64,000 bases of DNA. It comes from Clostridium folliculivorans (GTDB taxonomy: Bacteria > Bacillota > Clostridia > Clostridiales > Clostridiaceae). This document shows positions 8,897-17,592 of the stretch, in pieces; the stretch's first letter is position 1, and each line of letters starts with the position of its first letter. Position numbers and translations under genes: made by a program. The stretch lies in assembly GCF_024341905.1 (NCBI RefSeq), contig NZ_BQXY01000002.1, forward strand, positions 124,001-188,000, read 5' to 3'. The notes under the pieces are model-generated. The model was not told where the DNA came from. It worked only from the letters and a program-made list of their open reading frames with translations, and made no database searches.

Positions 8897-10306
8897 CTAT
8901 TTGTTAGTATAATATTGTCCTAGAGAAATGCCATTTGATCCGAGAGGTATCTGATGGTCAAGTCCTATAAACTTTCCTCCAGACTGCCAAAGTGCAGGTT
9001 TTAATAAAGCGTACTTTGCTTCGTCCCAGGTCTTCCAGTCATTGCCGAGAAGTCCGCCTGTATCACCTGAATTTGGATTTATGCACCAGAAGGTTTGATT
9101 AATATGCTTACTTACTATATAATCCCTCAATAAAGTCATCCATTTTTGATTTTTTCCACCGTCCATGTAGCCACCCCACTCACCGATTAGAAGTGGCGCG
9201 ATTCCTTTATCATTTATATATGCCCAGCTGTTATACCAATAATCATCTAACAAAGTTTGTGTCGTAAAGTCTTTATCAAACCAAGTTTGATTGTAAACTG
9301 AAGGGCCATAGTCATGAGGCGAATATACAATCTGACTGTTAAGTGAACCTAAGTTTATTGGATAATCTTTTACACCTCTTAAATTTCCGCCCCACCAAGC
9401 ACCATACCAAGGTGATTGGTCTCCAGTAGCTCCCCATATATCAGGAGTGTCATAAGTGTAACCTTTCTCAGTTTTTGGATATTGCTCAACACCTTCGATC
9501 ATTACTAGTAACTTTGGATTTTTTGCAAGCACTGCCTTTGAGCACTTTTCAGCTGCATATTTCCAATTGTTTTCATCGGTAGAATTATCCCATTTTGCTA
9601 TATTTGTAGGAGTAGCAGCTGTATAACCTCTCTGTCCATGAGGTTCGTTTTTAAGATCAAAGGCTAGGATTGTATCATCATTTTTGTATTTATCAGCTAA
9701 CCATGCCAAGGTATCTACCCATTTATCGGTGGTTATTACTCCAGCAGTTGGTGTATTTACGCCATACCAAAGTGGATAATTATGTCCTGAATTATTGGCA
9801 TCTGGACTGTGAACATCAATCATCACCTTTATACCTAACTGTTTACAATAGCTCATTATTGTATCAAATATTTCCATGCTGTTTTTTACGCCATTTGTTG
9901 TAGGATCATAGAAGTCGGGATTACAAACATAATATGGTGGATTATTAGCAGCTGTAACGCTTGAAACTTTGTTAGGTTTTCCAATCATCCAACTATATAG
10001 AAGCTCAGAGGAAATAGGAACTCTTAAAAAACCAATACCTCTATCTGCAACATTTGTTAAAATGCCTTTAATGTCATACCAAGCACCATGGAATACGTTT
10101 TCGCTGCAGTTAAAGCCAAACCAGTTAGCACCAGTGAGCCAAACCTCTTTTCCACTCATATCATAAATCTTATTGCCTACGCAATGCAGCCAATCATCAT
10201 TATTTGTATCGGCTGCTTTTACATTTTGAATGTTAGAAAAGGAACAAGTCGTAATTACAGTAGATGCAATAACAAGTGACGAAATTAGTCTTGTTAATTT
10301 TTTCAT
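8897..10306 (-). CDS. Secreted GH5-family endoglucanase (cellulase)
   Basis: A 469-residue secreted glycoside hydrolase predicted to cut internal beta-1,4-glucan bonds. The reverse-strand ATG at 10306 has AAGGGG upstream. A signal peptide (residues 1 to about 31, ending NVKA) is followed by a single catalytic domain. Family 5 landmarks are visible: GFLRVPIS, MIDVHSPD, the acid/base E221 in FDLKNEPHG, YSPHDYG, and the nucleophile E376 in LIGEWGG. No dockerin, cellulose-binding module or surface anchor is present, so the enzyme should be freely secreted rather than part of a cellulosome. The motif set suits the GH5 subgroup with DLKNEPHG. Exact substrate (cellulose, lichenan, mannan) cannot be fixed by eye. 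It lies alone in a convergent position and appears monocistronic. Confidence 0.9.
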   Translation of the reverse strand: MKKLTRLISSLVIASTVITTCSFSNIQNVKAADTNNDDWLHCVGNKIYDMSGKEVWLTGANWFGFNCSENVFHGAWYDIKGILTNVADRGIGFLRVPISSELLYSWMIGKPNKVSSVTAANNPPYYVCNPDFYDPTTNGVKNSMEIFDTIMSYCKQLGIKVMIDVHSPDANNSGHNYPLWYGVNTPTAGVITTDKWVDTLAWLADKYKNDDTILAFDLKNEPHGQRGYTAATPTNIAKWDNSTDENNWKYAAEKCSKAVLAKNPKLLVMIEGVEQYPKTEKGYTYDTPDIWGATGDQSPWYGAWWGGNLRGVKDYPINLGSLNSQIVYSPHDYGPSVYNQTWFDKDFTTQTLLDDYWYNSWAYINDKGIAPLLIGEWGGYMDGGKNQKWMTLLRDYIVSKHINQTFWCINPNSGDTGGLLGNDWKTWDEAKYALLKPALWQSGGKFIGLDHQIPLGSNGISLGQYYTNK

Positions 10307-11126
10307 TATAAAATCCCCTTAATATTAATAATTTTAGATAATCAAAATTTTAGACGACCAACAATTTATTGAATTTTGAGATTAAAGGTGTGCACCTCCT
10401 TTATTTGAATTATTAGGTAGTATGAATAGAGAAGTTTTAGTGAAATTTTAGTGTAAATATTTCAACAAGAAGTGGTATAATTAAGTTTTAAATTTTTACG
10501 GTATGTAAATTTGTTTTATAAGCTTACTTAAGATAATGTATTAATTAATGATAAATATATATAGAAAGTATATATCTATATATTAAATATTATGTTATAA
10601 ATTTACAATAATTAAGAAAATAAGTTACAAAAACTAATTATTGACGAAGAAAATGATGGAATATATATAAATACAGATGTACATGCGAAGTAGTATAGAA
10701 GAAAAACTGCTTTGATATAGGAGTTTCTAAAGAGAATAAATGTGATATTTAAAATAGGGTGTAAACAGAGAGAAAATAATATGGTATTATTATAGTGGAC
10801 ACAAGAATAAAAATGCTATAATGGTATAGTATGATGATAAGGAAAATCCTTTTGTTTTTTTCCGAGAATCGTTTATATTATTAGCCTTTGAGAGTGTAGT
10901 GGTAGAAAAGTAAACGATTTAAGTAGTGGCTGTAAAAATACAAGTAATTTAAGATATTTTATCACCATTAAAAAAAATACAAATCATTCTATCAAAGAAT
11001 ATAATAAAATTAAAACTCAATATAAGACTCAGGAAAATGAGAATTCTAAGATTGTTTGGTTTTAGAATAAAGATTAATTAAATTAAGTTTATTATTTTTT
11101 AAATATATATAAAGGAGTAGTAGATT
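10307..11126. other. Long divergent intergenic region, gene-free
   Basis: About 820 bases between the divergent endoglucanase and mutarotase genes. I see no coding frame. It holds a 9-bp perfect inverted repeat AATCGTTTA (10867-10875) with TAAACGATT (10911-10919) around a 35-base loop, and a short AGGTG/CACCT stem near 10385-10396 on the endoglucanase side. No known riboswitch class was recognised. Confidence 0.4.
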
Positions 11127-12185
11127 ATGAGTATAAGTAAAAGGGTTTATGGTGAAAACAGAGATGGAGAAAAAGTATATTGCTATACATTAGAAAATTC
11201 AAAAGGTATGAAAGCTGAGATAATAAATTATGGAGCTATTTTAACTTCACTTCAAGTTACTGATAATGAAGGAAAGTTTGATGATATTGTTCTTGGATAT
11301 GACTCAATAGAAGGATATTTTGAAAATCCAGCGTTTTTAGGATCAACCATAGGACGATATGCAAACAGGATTGAAAATGCTTCTTTTGAACTAAATGGAG
11401 TTAGATATAATTTAACTAAAAGTGAAGGGGAGAATCAACTGCACGGAGGGCTTACAGGATTTCACAAGGTTCTCTGGGAGGTTGCTATTATAAACGATAA
11501 AGAAAATCCAAGTATCGAGCTAACATATCTAAGTAAAGATGGTGAAGAAGGATACCCAGGAAATCTGAAGGTAAAAGTAAGATATACTGTTACAGAAAAC
11601 AATGAACTAAAAATAGATTATGATGCAATATCAGATAAAGATACTGTGATTAACCTAACGAATCATTCATATTTTAATTTATCAGGACATGCTTCTGGTA
11701 CAGCTTTAGATCATAAGGTTATGATTAATGCAGATAGATTTACAGTTATTGATAGTCAATCTATTCCAACAGGGGAACTTAGAGATGTAAAAGGAACTCC
11801 GATGGACTTTACTAAACCTTTTAAATTAGGTGAGAGAATCAATGATGATTATGAACAACTGATCGTGGCAAAAGGTTATGATCATAATTGGTGTCTTAAT
11901 GCTGATGGCAATTTACTAGAAAAGTCAGCAGAAGTAATAGATGATAAAACCGGACGTATCATGGAAGTATATACTACAATGCCTGGAGTGCAACTTTATT
12001 CGGGAAATTACTTGGATGGTTCTATAATTGGAAAAAATAAGACTGTATATAATAAGAGATCTGCTTTGTGTCTTGAAACTCAATTTTACCCAAATTCTAT
12101 GAATGTTCCAAGTTTTCCTTCACCAGTATTTAAAGAAGGACAGGAATACAAACATACTACTATATATAAATTTTTGTTAAAGTAG
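11127..12185 (+). CDS. galM: Aldose 1-epimerase (galactose mutarotase)
   Basis: Interconverts alpha and beta anomers of galactose or glucose in the cytoplasm. The 352-residue length fits the family. The start ATG 11127 has AAAGGAG upstream. Landmarks: NYGAILTSLQV near the N-terminus, the GSTIGRYANRIENASFEL motif, NQLHGG, the catalytic His in VINLTNHSYFNLSG, the DHNW loop and the catalytic Glu in ALCLETQFYPNSMNVPSFP. It has no signal peptide. There are no other galactose genes next to it; its neighbours are the endoglucanase and the peptide transporter, so it is a stand-alone gene. A strong terminator follows. Confidence 0.95.
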   Translation: MSISKRVYGENRDGEKVYCYTLENSKGMKAEIINYGAILTSLQVTDNEGKFDDIVLGYDSIEGYFENPAFLGSTIGRYANRIENASFELNGVRYNLTKSEGENQLHGGLTGFHKVLWEVAIINDKENPSIELTYLSKDGEEGYPGNLKVKVRYTVTENNELKIDYDAISDKDTVINLTNHSYFNLSGHASGTALDHKVMINADRFTVIDSQSIPTGELRDVKGTPMDFTKPFKLGERINDDYEQLIVAKGYDHNWCLNADGNLLEKSAEVIDDKTGRIMEVYTTMPGVQLYSGNYLDGSIIGKNKTVYNKRSALCLETQFYPNSMNVPSFPSPVFKEGQEYKHTTIYKFLLK

Positions 12186-12211
12186 AATACTATAAGATTA
12201 TGAATCACATA

Positions 12212-12250
12212 AAAAATAAGACTAGCCGATTAAGGCTAGTTTTATTTTTT
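12212..12250 (+). terminator. Terminator after galM
   Basis: Stem AAATAAGACTAGCC (12214-12227) with GGCTAGTTTTATTT (12234-12247), 6-base loop, then T run. Confidence 0.85.
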
Positions 12251-12308
12251 TACTGAAATATAATGTAAGTGAACTGCATATAATTATTAAAGATATATTA
12301 ATTAAATA

Positions 12309-12337
12309 TTGACAACATGAAAATTGTGGATTATTAT
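12309..12337 (+). promoter_or_regulatory. Sigma-A promoter of the T-box leader and transporter operon
   Basis: Perfect TTGACA (12309-12314), 17-base spacer, TATTAT (12332-12337). Transcription would begin near 12344, about 480 bases before the first gene. Confidence 0.7.
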
Positions 12338-12343
12338 TAAAAC

Positions 12344-12731
12344 ATATAAAACTTATAAGAAATATAGGAATTGAACAATGATGAGAAGAGTAAGTTAAGA
12401 AGAGCCAACAGAGAAAGATCTCCTTGGGTGGAAGAGGTTTTAGGTAAAACTTAATGGAAGTGCATCTCTGAGTTCTGAATCGAAATTATACGGATATACC
12501 ACTTCATATAAAAAATATATTTTTAAATATATCTTCACAGAATTCAGAGGAGTATAGAAAATAGTTTTTAGATTGAGTTGGTGAATCTTAAGTAGACTTC
12601 AGCGGGAACGCCCGATATAGCGTTGCGGTATGCTTGTACCAACATACTTTTAGATTTTGTGTATTTGCATGGAAATCAGAGTGGAATACGAGGATTTTAC
12701 TTCGTCTCTGAATTTGAGACGGAGTTTTTTT
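12344..12731 (+). promoter_or_regulatory. T-box leader, cysteine specifier, before a peptide ABC transporter
   Basis: A T-box leader senses uncharged tRNA: the tRNA anticodon pairs with a specifier codon and its free 3' end pairs with a bulge in an antiterminator. Seen here: Stem I with the GATGAGAAGAGTA start (from about 12378), an AGAGAAAG segment, the TTGGGTGGAAGAGG distal loop (12424-12437), and GGAAGTGCATCTCTGAG (12456-12472), in which the specifier slot reads TGC (12461-12463, Cys). The antiterminator is complete: TCAGAG (12676-12681) with CTCTGA (12706-12711), the bulge TGGA (12682-12685), and CGAGG (12689-12693) with CTTCG (12700-12704). UGGA matches a tRNA ending UCCA, and tRNA-Cys has U at the discriminator position, which agrees with the codon. 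The competing terminator is at 12700-12731. The downstream genes should be switched on when cysteine is short. Confidence 0.9.
12700..12731 (+). terminator. Intrinsic terminator of the T-box
   Basis: Stem CTTCGTCTC (12700-12708) with GAGACGGAG (12716-12724), one G-U pair, followed by seven T. It uses the same CTTCG and CTCT bases as the antiterminator, so the two folds exclude each other. Confidence 0.88.
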
Positions 12732-12824
12732 ATTGCTCTAATAATGGTTAAACTTCACAGTTATTCAATTATATTCTTAAAGTTTTCTATTATACATTTA
12801 ATTAATTAACAAGGGGGAACAAAA

Positions 12825-14402
12825 ATGACATTTAAAAAATTATCAATGCTTGTAACAGCTCTAACAACAGCAGCTTTTTTATTAGTAGGCTGTGGTAGTG
12901 GAGCAAAAAGTACTACAAATGCATCAGGAACTGCAACTAAATCAGATACCTTTGTTTATGGTATTGATGGAGATCCAGGTAACTCTGTAAATGTAATAAC
13001 AACTAGTGATCGTTATGGATTAATGGAGATAAAGGCATTATACTCACCACTATATATGTACAATGTTGATGGGATTAATTATTTCCTTGCTGAAAGCATG
13101 ACTCAATCAGCAGACAAATTAACTTATACTGCAAAGCTAAGAAAAGATGTAAAGTGGAGTGACGGTGTTAAGTTTACTGCTGATGATGTAGTTTTCACAT
13201 ACAATGAAATGTTAAAAGAAAAGAATGCTGGATGGGCATATAGCCAATTGGTATTCAACGGGAAACCAGTGAAGATTACAAAGGTTGATGACTATACTGT
13301 AGATTTCACATTACCAGAAGTGAGTGCTCCTGGAATGGAACTTTTAGCCAACATCTTTATAATGCCAAAGCATATTTATGAAGGTGAAACTAATTTTGAA
13401 AATAGCACTAAGAATGCAAAACCAGTAGGGACTGGTCCATATAAACTAGAAGAATATAAAGCTGGCCAATACGTTAAAATGGTTAGAAATGATGATTACT
13501 TCTTAGGCAAAGCAAAGATACAAAATGTTATCTTTAGAGTAATACCAGATGCTAATACTGCTAAGCTTTCTCTTCAAAAGGGAGAAATAAATGCTCTATC
13601 AGTTCAATCAAGAGATTTGGATAGCCTATTAAAAGGTAATAATTTAACTCCTTACAAGTATGATGAAGGTAGAATAGCTTATACTGTGCTTAACTCTAAC
13701 TCACCAAAACTTAAGGATGCAAGTGTTAGACAAGCAATTTTCTATGCACTAAACAGAACTGATTTAATAAATGCTGCTTTCGGGTCAGAAGAATATGCTA
13801 AGAAAGCTTATTCCTTCCTTCCTAACGAAAATAAATTCCATACAGACAATGTTGAGAAGTATGAGTTTGATCAGGCTAAGGCAAAAGAACTTTTAGCAAA
13901 AGCTGGGGTTTCGGGTTTAAAACTTAAACTTGGATATCCAGGTAGCAATGTTCCTTACCAAAAGGAAGCTGCTATAATTCAACAAAATCTAAAAGCAGTA
14001 GGAATAGATGTTGAGCTTGCTGCAGGCGAAGATGCTGCTATAAGTAAACAAATGAAAGATAAAAATAGCAATTATGATATGTTCCTTGGCGGATATATCA
14101 TGGGAATAGATCCAGATACTTTTAATTCCTTATTTTTATCAGATAGCCAATGGAATTACAGTCATTTTGCAGATAAACAAATTGATGACTTATTTAATGC
14201 TGGAAGAGTAGAAACAGATGAAGCAAAAAGAAAAGATATATACAATCAAGTTCAGCAAAAGCTTCAAGCAAATGCATATTTCTTCCCAATTCTTGAAAAC
14301 AAAAGAATTGTTGTTATGAGTTCAAACCTACAAGGAGTAGATGATGCTAAACTAGTACCAGTTTATACTTTTGAAGATATGTCTAAGCTTTATTATAAAT
14401 AA
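12825..14402 (+). CDS. Peptide ABC transporter substrate-binding lipoprotein (DppA/OppA family)
   Basis: A 525-residue extracellular binding protein of family SBP_bac_5. RBS AAGGGGG precedes ATG 12825. The lipoprotein signal is MTFKKLSMLVTALTTAAFLLVGC with lipobox LVGC, so the mature protein is lipid-anchored at Cys 23, followed by a Ser/Thr/Ala-rich linker. Family landmarks are PLYMYN, LRKDVKWSDGVKFTADDVVFTYN, PVGTGPYKLEEYK and VRQAIFYALNRTDLI. It is the first gene of a five-gene operon behind a Cys T-box, so a cysteine-containing peptide is a plausible cargo (inference). The start is about 100 bases after the T-box terminator. Two large hairpins separate it from the permease genes, which usually keeps the binding protein in excess. 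Confidence 0.95.
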   Translation: MTFKKLSMLVTALTTAAFLLVGCGSGAKSTTNASGTATKSDTFVYGIDGDPGNSVNVITTSDRYGLMEIKALYSPLYMYNVDGINYFLAESMTQSADKLTYTAKLRKDVKWSDGVKFTADDVVFTYNEMLKEKNAGWAYSQLVFNGKPVKITKVDDYTVDFTLPEVSAPGMELLANIFIMPKHIYEGETNFENSTKNAKPVGTGPYKLEEYKAGQYVKMVRNDDYFLGKAKIQNVIFRVIPDANTAKLSLQKGEINALSVQSRDLDSLLKGNNLTPYKYDEGRIAYTVLNSNSPKLKDASVRQAIFYALNRTDLINAAFGSEEYAKKAYSFLPNENKFHTDNVEKYEFDQAKAKELLAKAGVSGLKLKLGYPGSNVPYQKEAAIIQQNLKAVGIDVELAAGEDAAISKQMKDKNSNYDMFLGGYIMGIDPDTFNSLFLSDSQWNYSHFADKQIDDLFNAGRVETDEAKRKDIYNQVQQKLQANAYFFPILENKRIVVMSSNLQGVDDAKLVPVYTFEDMSKLYYK

Positions 14403-14411
14403 GAGTTTTAA

Positions 14412-14509
14412 GGATGTACCCCTTCGATCCGAAACCAATTTTTAAAACTCTCACGGGTTTTGGTGAGAGAATTTTAAAATAATATAATTTATTACGAAGT
14501 GGTACATCC
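14412..14509. repeat. Large inverted repeat between binding protein and permease genes
   Basis: GGATGTACCCCTTCG (14412-14426) pairs with CGAAGTGGTACATCC (14495-14509) with one mismatch in 15. Inside it lies a second stem, CTCTCAC (14448-14454) with GTGAGAG (14463-14469). No T run follows the outer stem, so it looks more like an RNA-stabilising or processing structure, or a small palindromic element, than a terminator. Confidence 0.7.
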
Positions 14510-14517
14510 ATATGTAG

Positions 14518-14555
14518 ATACATGGGGAATATATAGACTTATATTCTCCATGTAT
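14518..14555 (+). other. Second hairpin before the permease gene
   Basis: ATACATGGGGAATATA (14518-14533) pairs with TATATTCTCCATGTAT (14540-14555), 15 of 16 bases matched, with a 6-base loop, 28 bases before the GTG start. It has no strong T run. It may weaken read-through from the binding-protein gene or protect its transcript. Confidence 0.6.
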
Positions 14556-14583
14556 AATTTATTAATTAAGGAAGTGAGCATAA

Positions 14584-15537
14584 GTGGCAAAATACATACT
14601 TAAGAGAATTCTACAAGCTATCCCACTGCTTTTAATTATTAGTATTATTTGTTTTGCATTGATTCAGATGGCGCCTTACAATGCAGTGGATGCTATGACA
14701 ACTCCAAAAATGCCTCAAGAAACGATTAATTTAATAAAAGCAAAATATGGATTTGATAAACCTGCCTATGTGCAGTATTTCTTATGGCTAAAAGGGATGC
14801 TTACTGGTCAGTTTGGATATTCAATTGTTACTCATGAAAGCATATCAAACGACCTAAGTGCAAGACTTCCAGCTACGATGGTTTTAGTTTTTCCAGCTTA
14901 TTTGATTTCTCTTGCTATTTCAATAGTTCTTGGGCTTATAGCTGGATCTAATAAAAACAAACTTGTAGATAAGATAATAGACGGGTTTTGTTCAATAAGT
15001 ATAGCAACTCCAACCTTTTGGTTTGCAATGATTTTAATTTTTATATTTGGATACAAGCTATCTATACTTCCTATATTGGGGATGAATACTATAGGAGTTG
15101 AAGGCTCTATATCGGACTTTTTACTACATTATATAATGCCATGTTTTGTGTTAGTTATTGCTTATACTCCAGAGCTTGTTAGATATGTAAGATCTTCAAC
15201 CATAGGACAAACTTCTGAGGGATATGTAATGGTACAGAATGCTTTTGGTGCAAGCAAAAGTGAGATATTGTTTAAGCATATTTGTAAAAATGTTCTTCTA
15301 CCAATCATCACAAAGATAGGTATGGCACTACCGATGTTAGTTACTGGTGCGATGATAACAGAAACTGTTTTTGGATGGCCAGGAGTAGGTCCGTATTTTG
15401 TTACAGCAGTTCGAGGCTTAGATTATCCAGTGGTTATGGCTATTTTAGTACTATCTTCCTCTATGGTAATAATAGGAAATTTATTATCAGATATATTATA
15501 TTCAATTGTTGATCCTAGAATAAAAGAAATGGAGTAA
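14584..15537 (+). CDS. Peptide ABC transporter permease, DppB/OppB type
   Basis: A 317-residue inner-membrane permease with six predicted helices. It begins with GTG 14584, preceded by AAGGAAG at 14568. It starts AKYILKRILQAIPLLLIISIICFALIQM, typical of the DppB subtype, with the extracytoplasmic loop PYNAVDAM...PQETINLIKAKYGFDKPAYVQYFLWLKGMLTGQFGYS. The ABC-contact (EAA) loop is VQNAFGASKSEILFKHICKNVLLP, and VTGAMITETVFGWPGVGPYF follows. The stop codon is five bases before the next gene, so the two permeases are translated together. It forms the pore with the DppC-type subunit. Confidence 0.95.
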   Translation: MAKYILKRILQAIPLLLIISIICFALIQMAPYNAVDAMTTPKMPQETINLIKAKYGFDKPAYVQYFLWLKGMLTGQFGYSIVTHESISNDLSARLPATMVLVFPAYLISLAISIVLGLIAGSNKNKLVDKIIDGFCSISIATPTFWFAMILIFIFGYKLSILPILGMNTIGVEGSISDFLLHYIMPCFVLVIAYTPELVRYVRSSTIGQTSEGYVMVQNAFGASKSEILFKHICKNVLLPIITKIGMALPMLVTGAMITETVFGWPGVGPYFVTAVRGLDYPVVMAILVLSSSMVIIGNLLSDILYSIVDPRIKEME

Positions 15538-15542
15538 GGCCT

Positions 15543-16394
15543 ATGAAAAGCGTAAGATTAAAAAAAGTCATAGATGAGTTAAAGGGTAATAAAAGTGCTT
15601 TATTTTCAATAGCCTTTCTTGTATTTATAATAGTTATATCAATATTTGCATTTTTAATGCCTATAGATCCAAATGCTACTGATACTTCAAGTATATTACA
15701 AACTCCTAGTATGAGCCATCTATTTGGCACTGATGAACTAGGCAGAGACTACTTAGCGAGAACCATTTATGGAGGAAGAGTATCTCTTATAGTTGGAATC
15801 CTTGCTATGATTATTTCCACTAGCATAGGTATAGGTGTAGGTACAATAAGTGGATATTTCGGAGGACATATAGATAATCTTCTAATGAGGTTTGTTGATA
15901 TTATATCATCTATTCCTTGGATGATACTTGTAACTGTAGTAAGTATATTTTTAAAACCTGGGCTTCAAGCCATAATTATAGTAATTGGATTATTTTCTTG
16001 GATGGGAACCGCGAGATTGGTACGTGCAGAAACACTATCTATAAAACAAAGAGAATATGTACTTTATGCAAACTCTATTGGAGAAGCCTCAAGAAATGTG
16101 ATTTTTAAACATATTATTCCTAGTGTATTTCCCACTATAATAATTGCTTCAACTTCAAGCATAGCTGATGCTATAATGACAGAATCCTCATTAAGCTTTT
16201 TAGGACTTGGAATCCAACAGCCTATGTCTTCTTGGGGAAATTTACTTCAAAATGCTCAAACAAATTTACAAAATGCACCTTATATGGCTATTTTGCCAGG
16301 TGTATTAATAATTCTTACAATATATTCTTTTAATAAATTAGGGAATGTTTTAAGAGTATTTGCTGAGCCAAAGACAGCAGGAGGTAGTAGATAA
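15543..16394 (+). CDS. Peptide ABC transporter permease, DppC/OppC type
   Basis: A 283-residue permease and partner of the preceding one, starting ATG 15543 five bases after its stop codon. The N-terminal region (KSALFSIAFLVFIIVISIFAFLMP) is the OppC_N helix, followed by the conserved HLFGTDELGRDYLARTIYGGRVSLIVG. The EAA loop is YANSIGEASRNVIFKHIIPSVFP. The protein ends EPKTAGGSR, and the ATPase gene starts four bases after its stop codon. Length and motif order are normal for the family. Confidence 0.95.
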   Translation: MKSVRLKKVIDELKGNKSALFSIAFLVFIIVISIFAFLMPIDPNATDTSSILQTPSMSHLFGTDELGRDYLARTIYGGRVSLIVGILAMIISTSIGIGVGTISGYFGGHIDNLLMRFVDIISSIPWMILVTVVSIFLKPGLQAIIIVIGLFSWMGTARLVRAETLSIKQREYVLYANSIGEASRNVIFKHIIPSVFPTIIIASTSSIADAIMTESSLSFLGLGIQQPMSSWGNLLQNAQTNLQNAPYMAILPGVLIILTIYSFNKLGNVLRVFAEPKTAGGSR

Positions 16395-16398
16395 TATT

Positions 16399-17367
16399 AT
16401 GAATGACGAGATACTTCTTAAAGTAATAAATTTAAAGACTACATTTTATAATAAAAATAGCAAGATAGAAGCAGTTAGAGGAGTTGATTTTGAGGTTAAC
16501 TCGGGAGATGTTCTTGGAATAGTAGGTGAATCAGGTAGTGGTAAAAGTGTGCTTATGAGATCAGTGATGAACATACTTCAAGAAAACGCCAAGATAGACT
16601 CAGGAGAAGTTCATTTTGAGGGGAAAGATCTTTTAAAACTATCACCTAAGGATATGAAAAAGATCAATGGCAAAGAGATGGCTATGATTTTTCAGGATCC
16701 AATGACGGCTCTAAATCCATTAAAAAAGGTTGGAGAGCATCTTGTTGAGGTAATAGTTAGACATAAAGGTGTTAATAAAAGAGAAGCAAAGACAATGGCT
16801 ATAAAACTTTTAGCTGATGTAGGTATCCCAATGCCAGAAAAAAGAATAGAGCAGTATCCACATGAATTTAGTGGTGGTATGAGGCAAAGGGTACTTATTG
16901 CAATGGCACTTGCCTGTAAACCTAAATTACTAATAGCAGATGAACCTACTACTGCTCTAGATGTTACTATACAAGCTCAGATTTTAGAACTTTTAAAGTC
17001 TTTAAAAGAAGCTAATGATATGTCCATTATTCTTATAACACATGATTTAGGAGTAGTAGCAAACATATGCAACAGAATAGCAGTTATGTATGGTGGATTG
17101 ATAATGGAAGAGGGAACTACTGAAGAGATTTTTTATAAAGCTAAGCACCCTTATACAAAAGCTTTACTGAATTCTATACCTAAAGTTGAGGGAAATGAAA
17201 AAGTAAGACTTAAACCTATAGAGGGTTCTGCTCCATCTTTATTAGATCCTCCTAAAGGCTGTCCTTTTGCAGAAAGATGTGAATTTGCAAACTCAAAATG
17301 TTTTAGTGAGATACCTGATTATAAAAAGTTTAGTGACACACATAGAGCTATGTGCTTTTTACTGTAG
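16399..17367 (+). CDS. Peptide ABC transporter ATP-binding protein, DppD/OppD type
   Basis: A 322-residue ATPase. ATG 16399 is preferred: AGGAGG lies at 16379-16384 and the preceding in-frame codons overlap the end of the permease gene. Walker A is GESGSGKS, the Q loop is in MIFQDPMTALNPLKKVGE, the signature is FSGGMRQRV, Walker B is LLIADEPTTALDVT and the switch His is in LITHDLGVV. The C-terminal oligopeptide-transporter domain carries the Cys-rich motif CPFAERCEFANSKC, which in this family can hold an iron-sulfur cluster. It pairs with the DppF-type ATPase downstream. A 225-base gap with a family A repeat separates the two ATPase genes. Confidence 0.95.
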   Translation: MNDEILLKVINLKTTFYNKNSKIEAVRGVDFEVNSGDVLGIVGESGSGKSVLMRSVMNILQENAKIDSGEVHFEGKDLLKLSPKDMKKINGKEMAMIFQDPMTALNPLKKVGEHLVEVIVRHKGVNKREAKTMAIKLLADVGIPMPEKRIEQYPHEFSGGMRQRVLIAMALACKPKLLIADEPTTALDVTIQAQILELLKSLKEANDMSIILITHDLGVVANICNRIAVMYGGLIMEEGTTEEIFYKAKHPYTKALLNSIPKVEGNEKVRLKPIEGSAPSLLDPPKGCPFAERCEFANSKCFSEIPDYKKFSDTHRAMCFLL

Positions 17368-17394
17368 AGTAAATTATATAATTTTCAAGGTAGC

Positions 17395-17557
17395 TAAACC
17401 TAAATATTTAAATGCTTTTAGAAGCTGTTTAGAGTTAACAGTAAAAAATAAAACTTATTCGCCTGCCAAATTTTCCTCATATTCATTCGGAAAGGCAGAT
17501 GCGTTAAAAAAGCTCACTGAAGAAGGTCACTTCAGCGACTTTTTTATCAGAATAAGA
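17395..17557 (+). repeat. Dispersed repeat family A, copy A1, inside the transporter operon
   Basis: An approximate 160-base unit between the two ATPase genes. It shares with copies A2, A3 and A4 an ordered set of blocks: ATAAAACTT, CCAAATTTTCCTCATAT, ATTCGGAAAGGCAGATGC and a final hairpin. In this copy the hairpin is AGCTCACTGAAG...CTTCAGCGACTTTTTT (17511-17546). Because it ends in a stem and T run it probably lowers expression of the last gene of the operon. Confidence 0.65.
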
Positions 17558-17592
17558 TGAATTCTGCAAGTTAATGTAAAGGAGGCATATAA

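Noticed and set aside
12456..12466. Other specifier registers in the T-box (GTG for Val, GCA for Ala)
   Set aside because: Both need a tRNA with discriminator A and hence a TGGT bulge; the bulge here is TGGA. The distance from TGC to the conserved CTGAG also fits best.
16360..16398. Upstream start for the DppD-type ATPase
   Set aside because: The 13 extra codons overlap the permease gene and have no ribosome binding site; ATG 16399 gives a normal N-terminus.
17268..17560. Open frame between the two transporter ATPase genes
   Set aside because: It overlaps the end of the first ATPase gene and otherwise translates repeat A1; there is no ribosome binding site or protein-like pattern.
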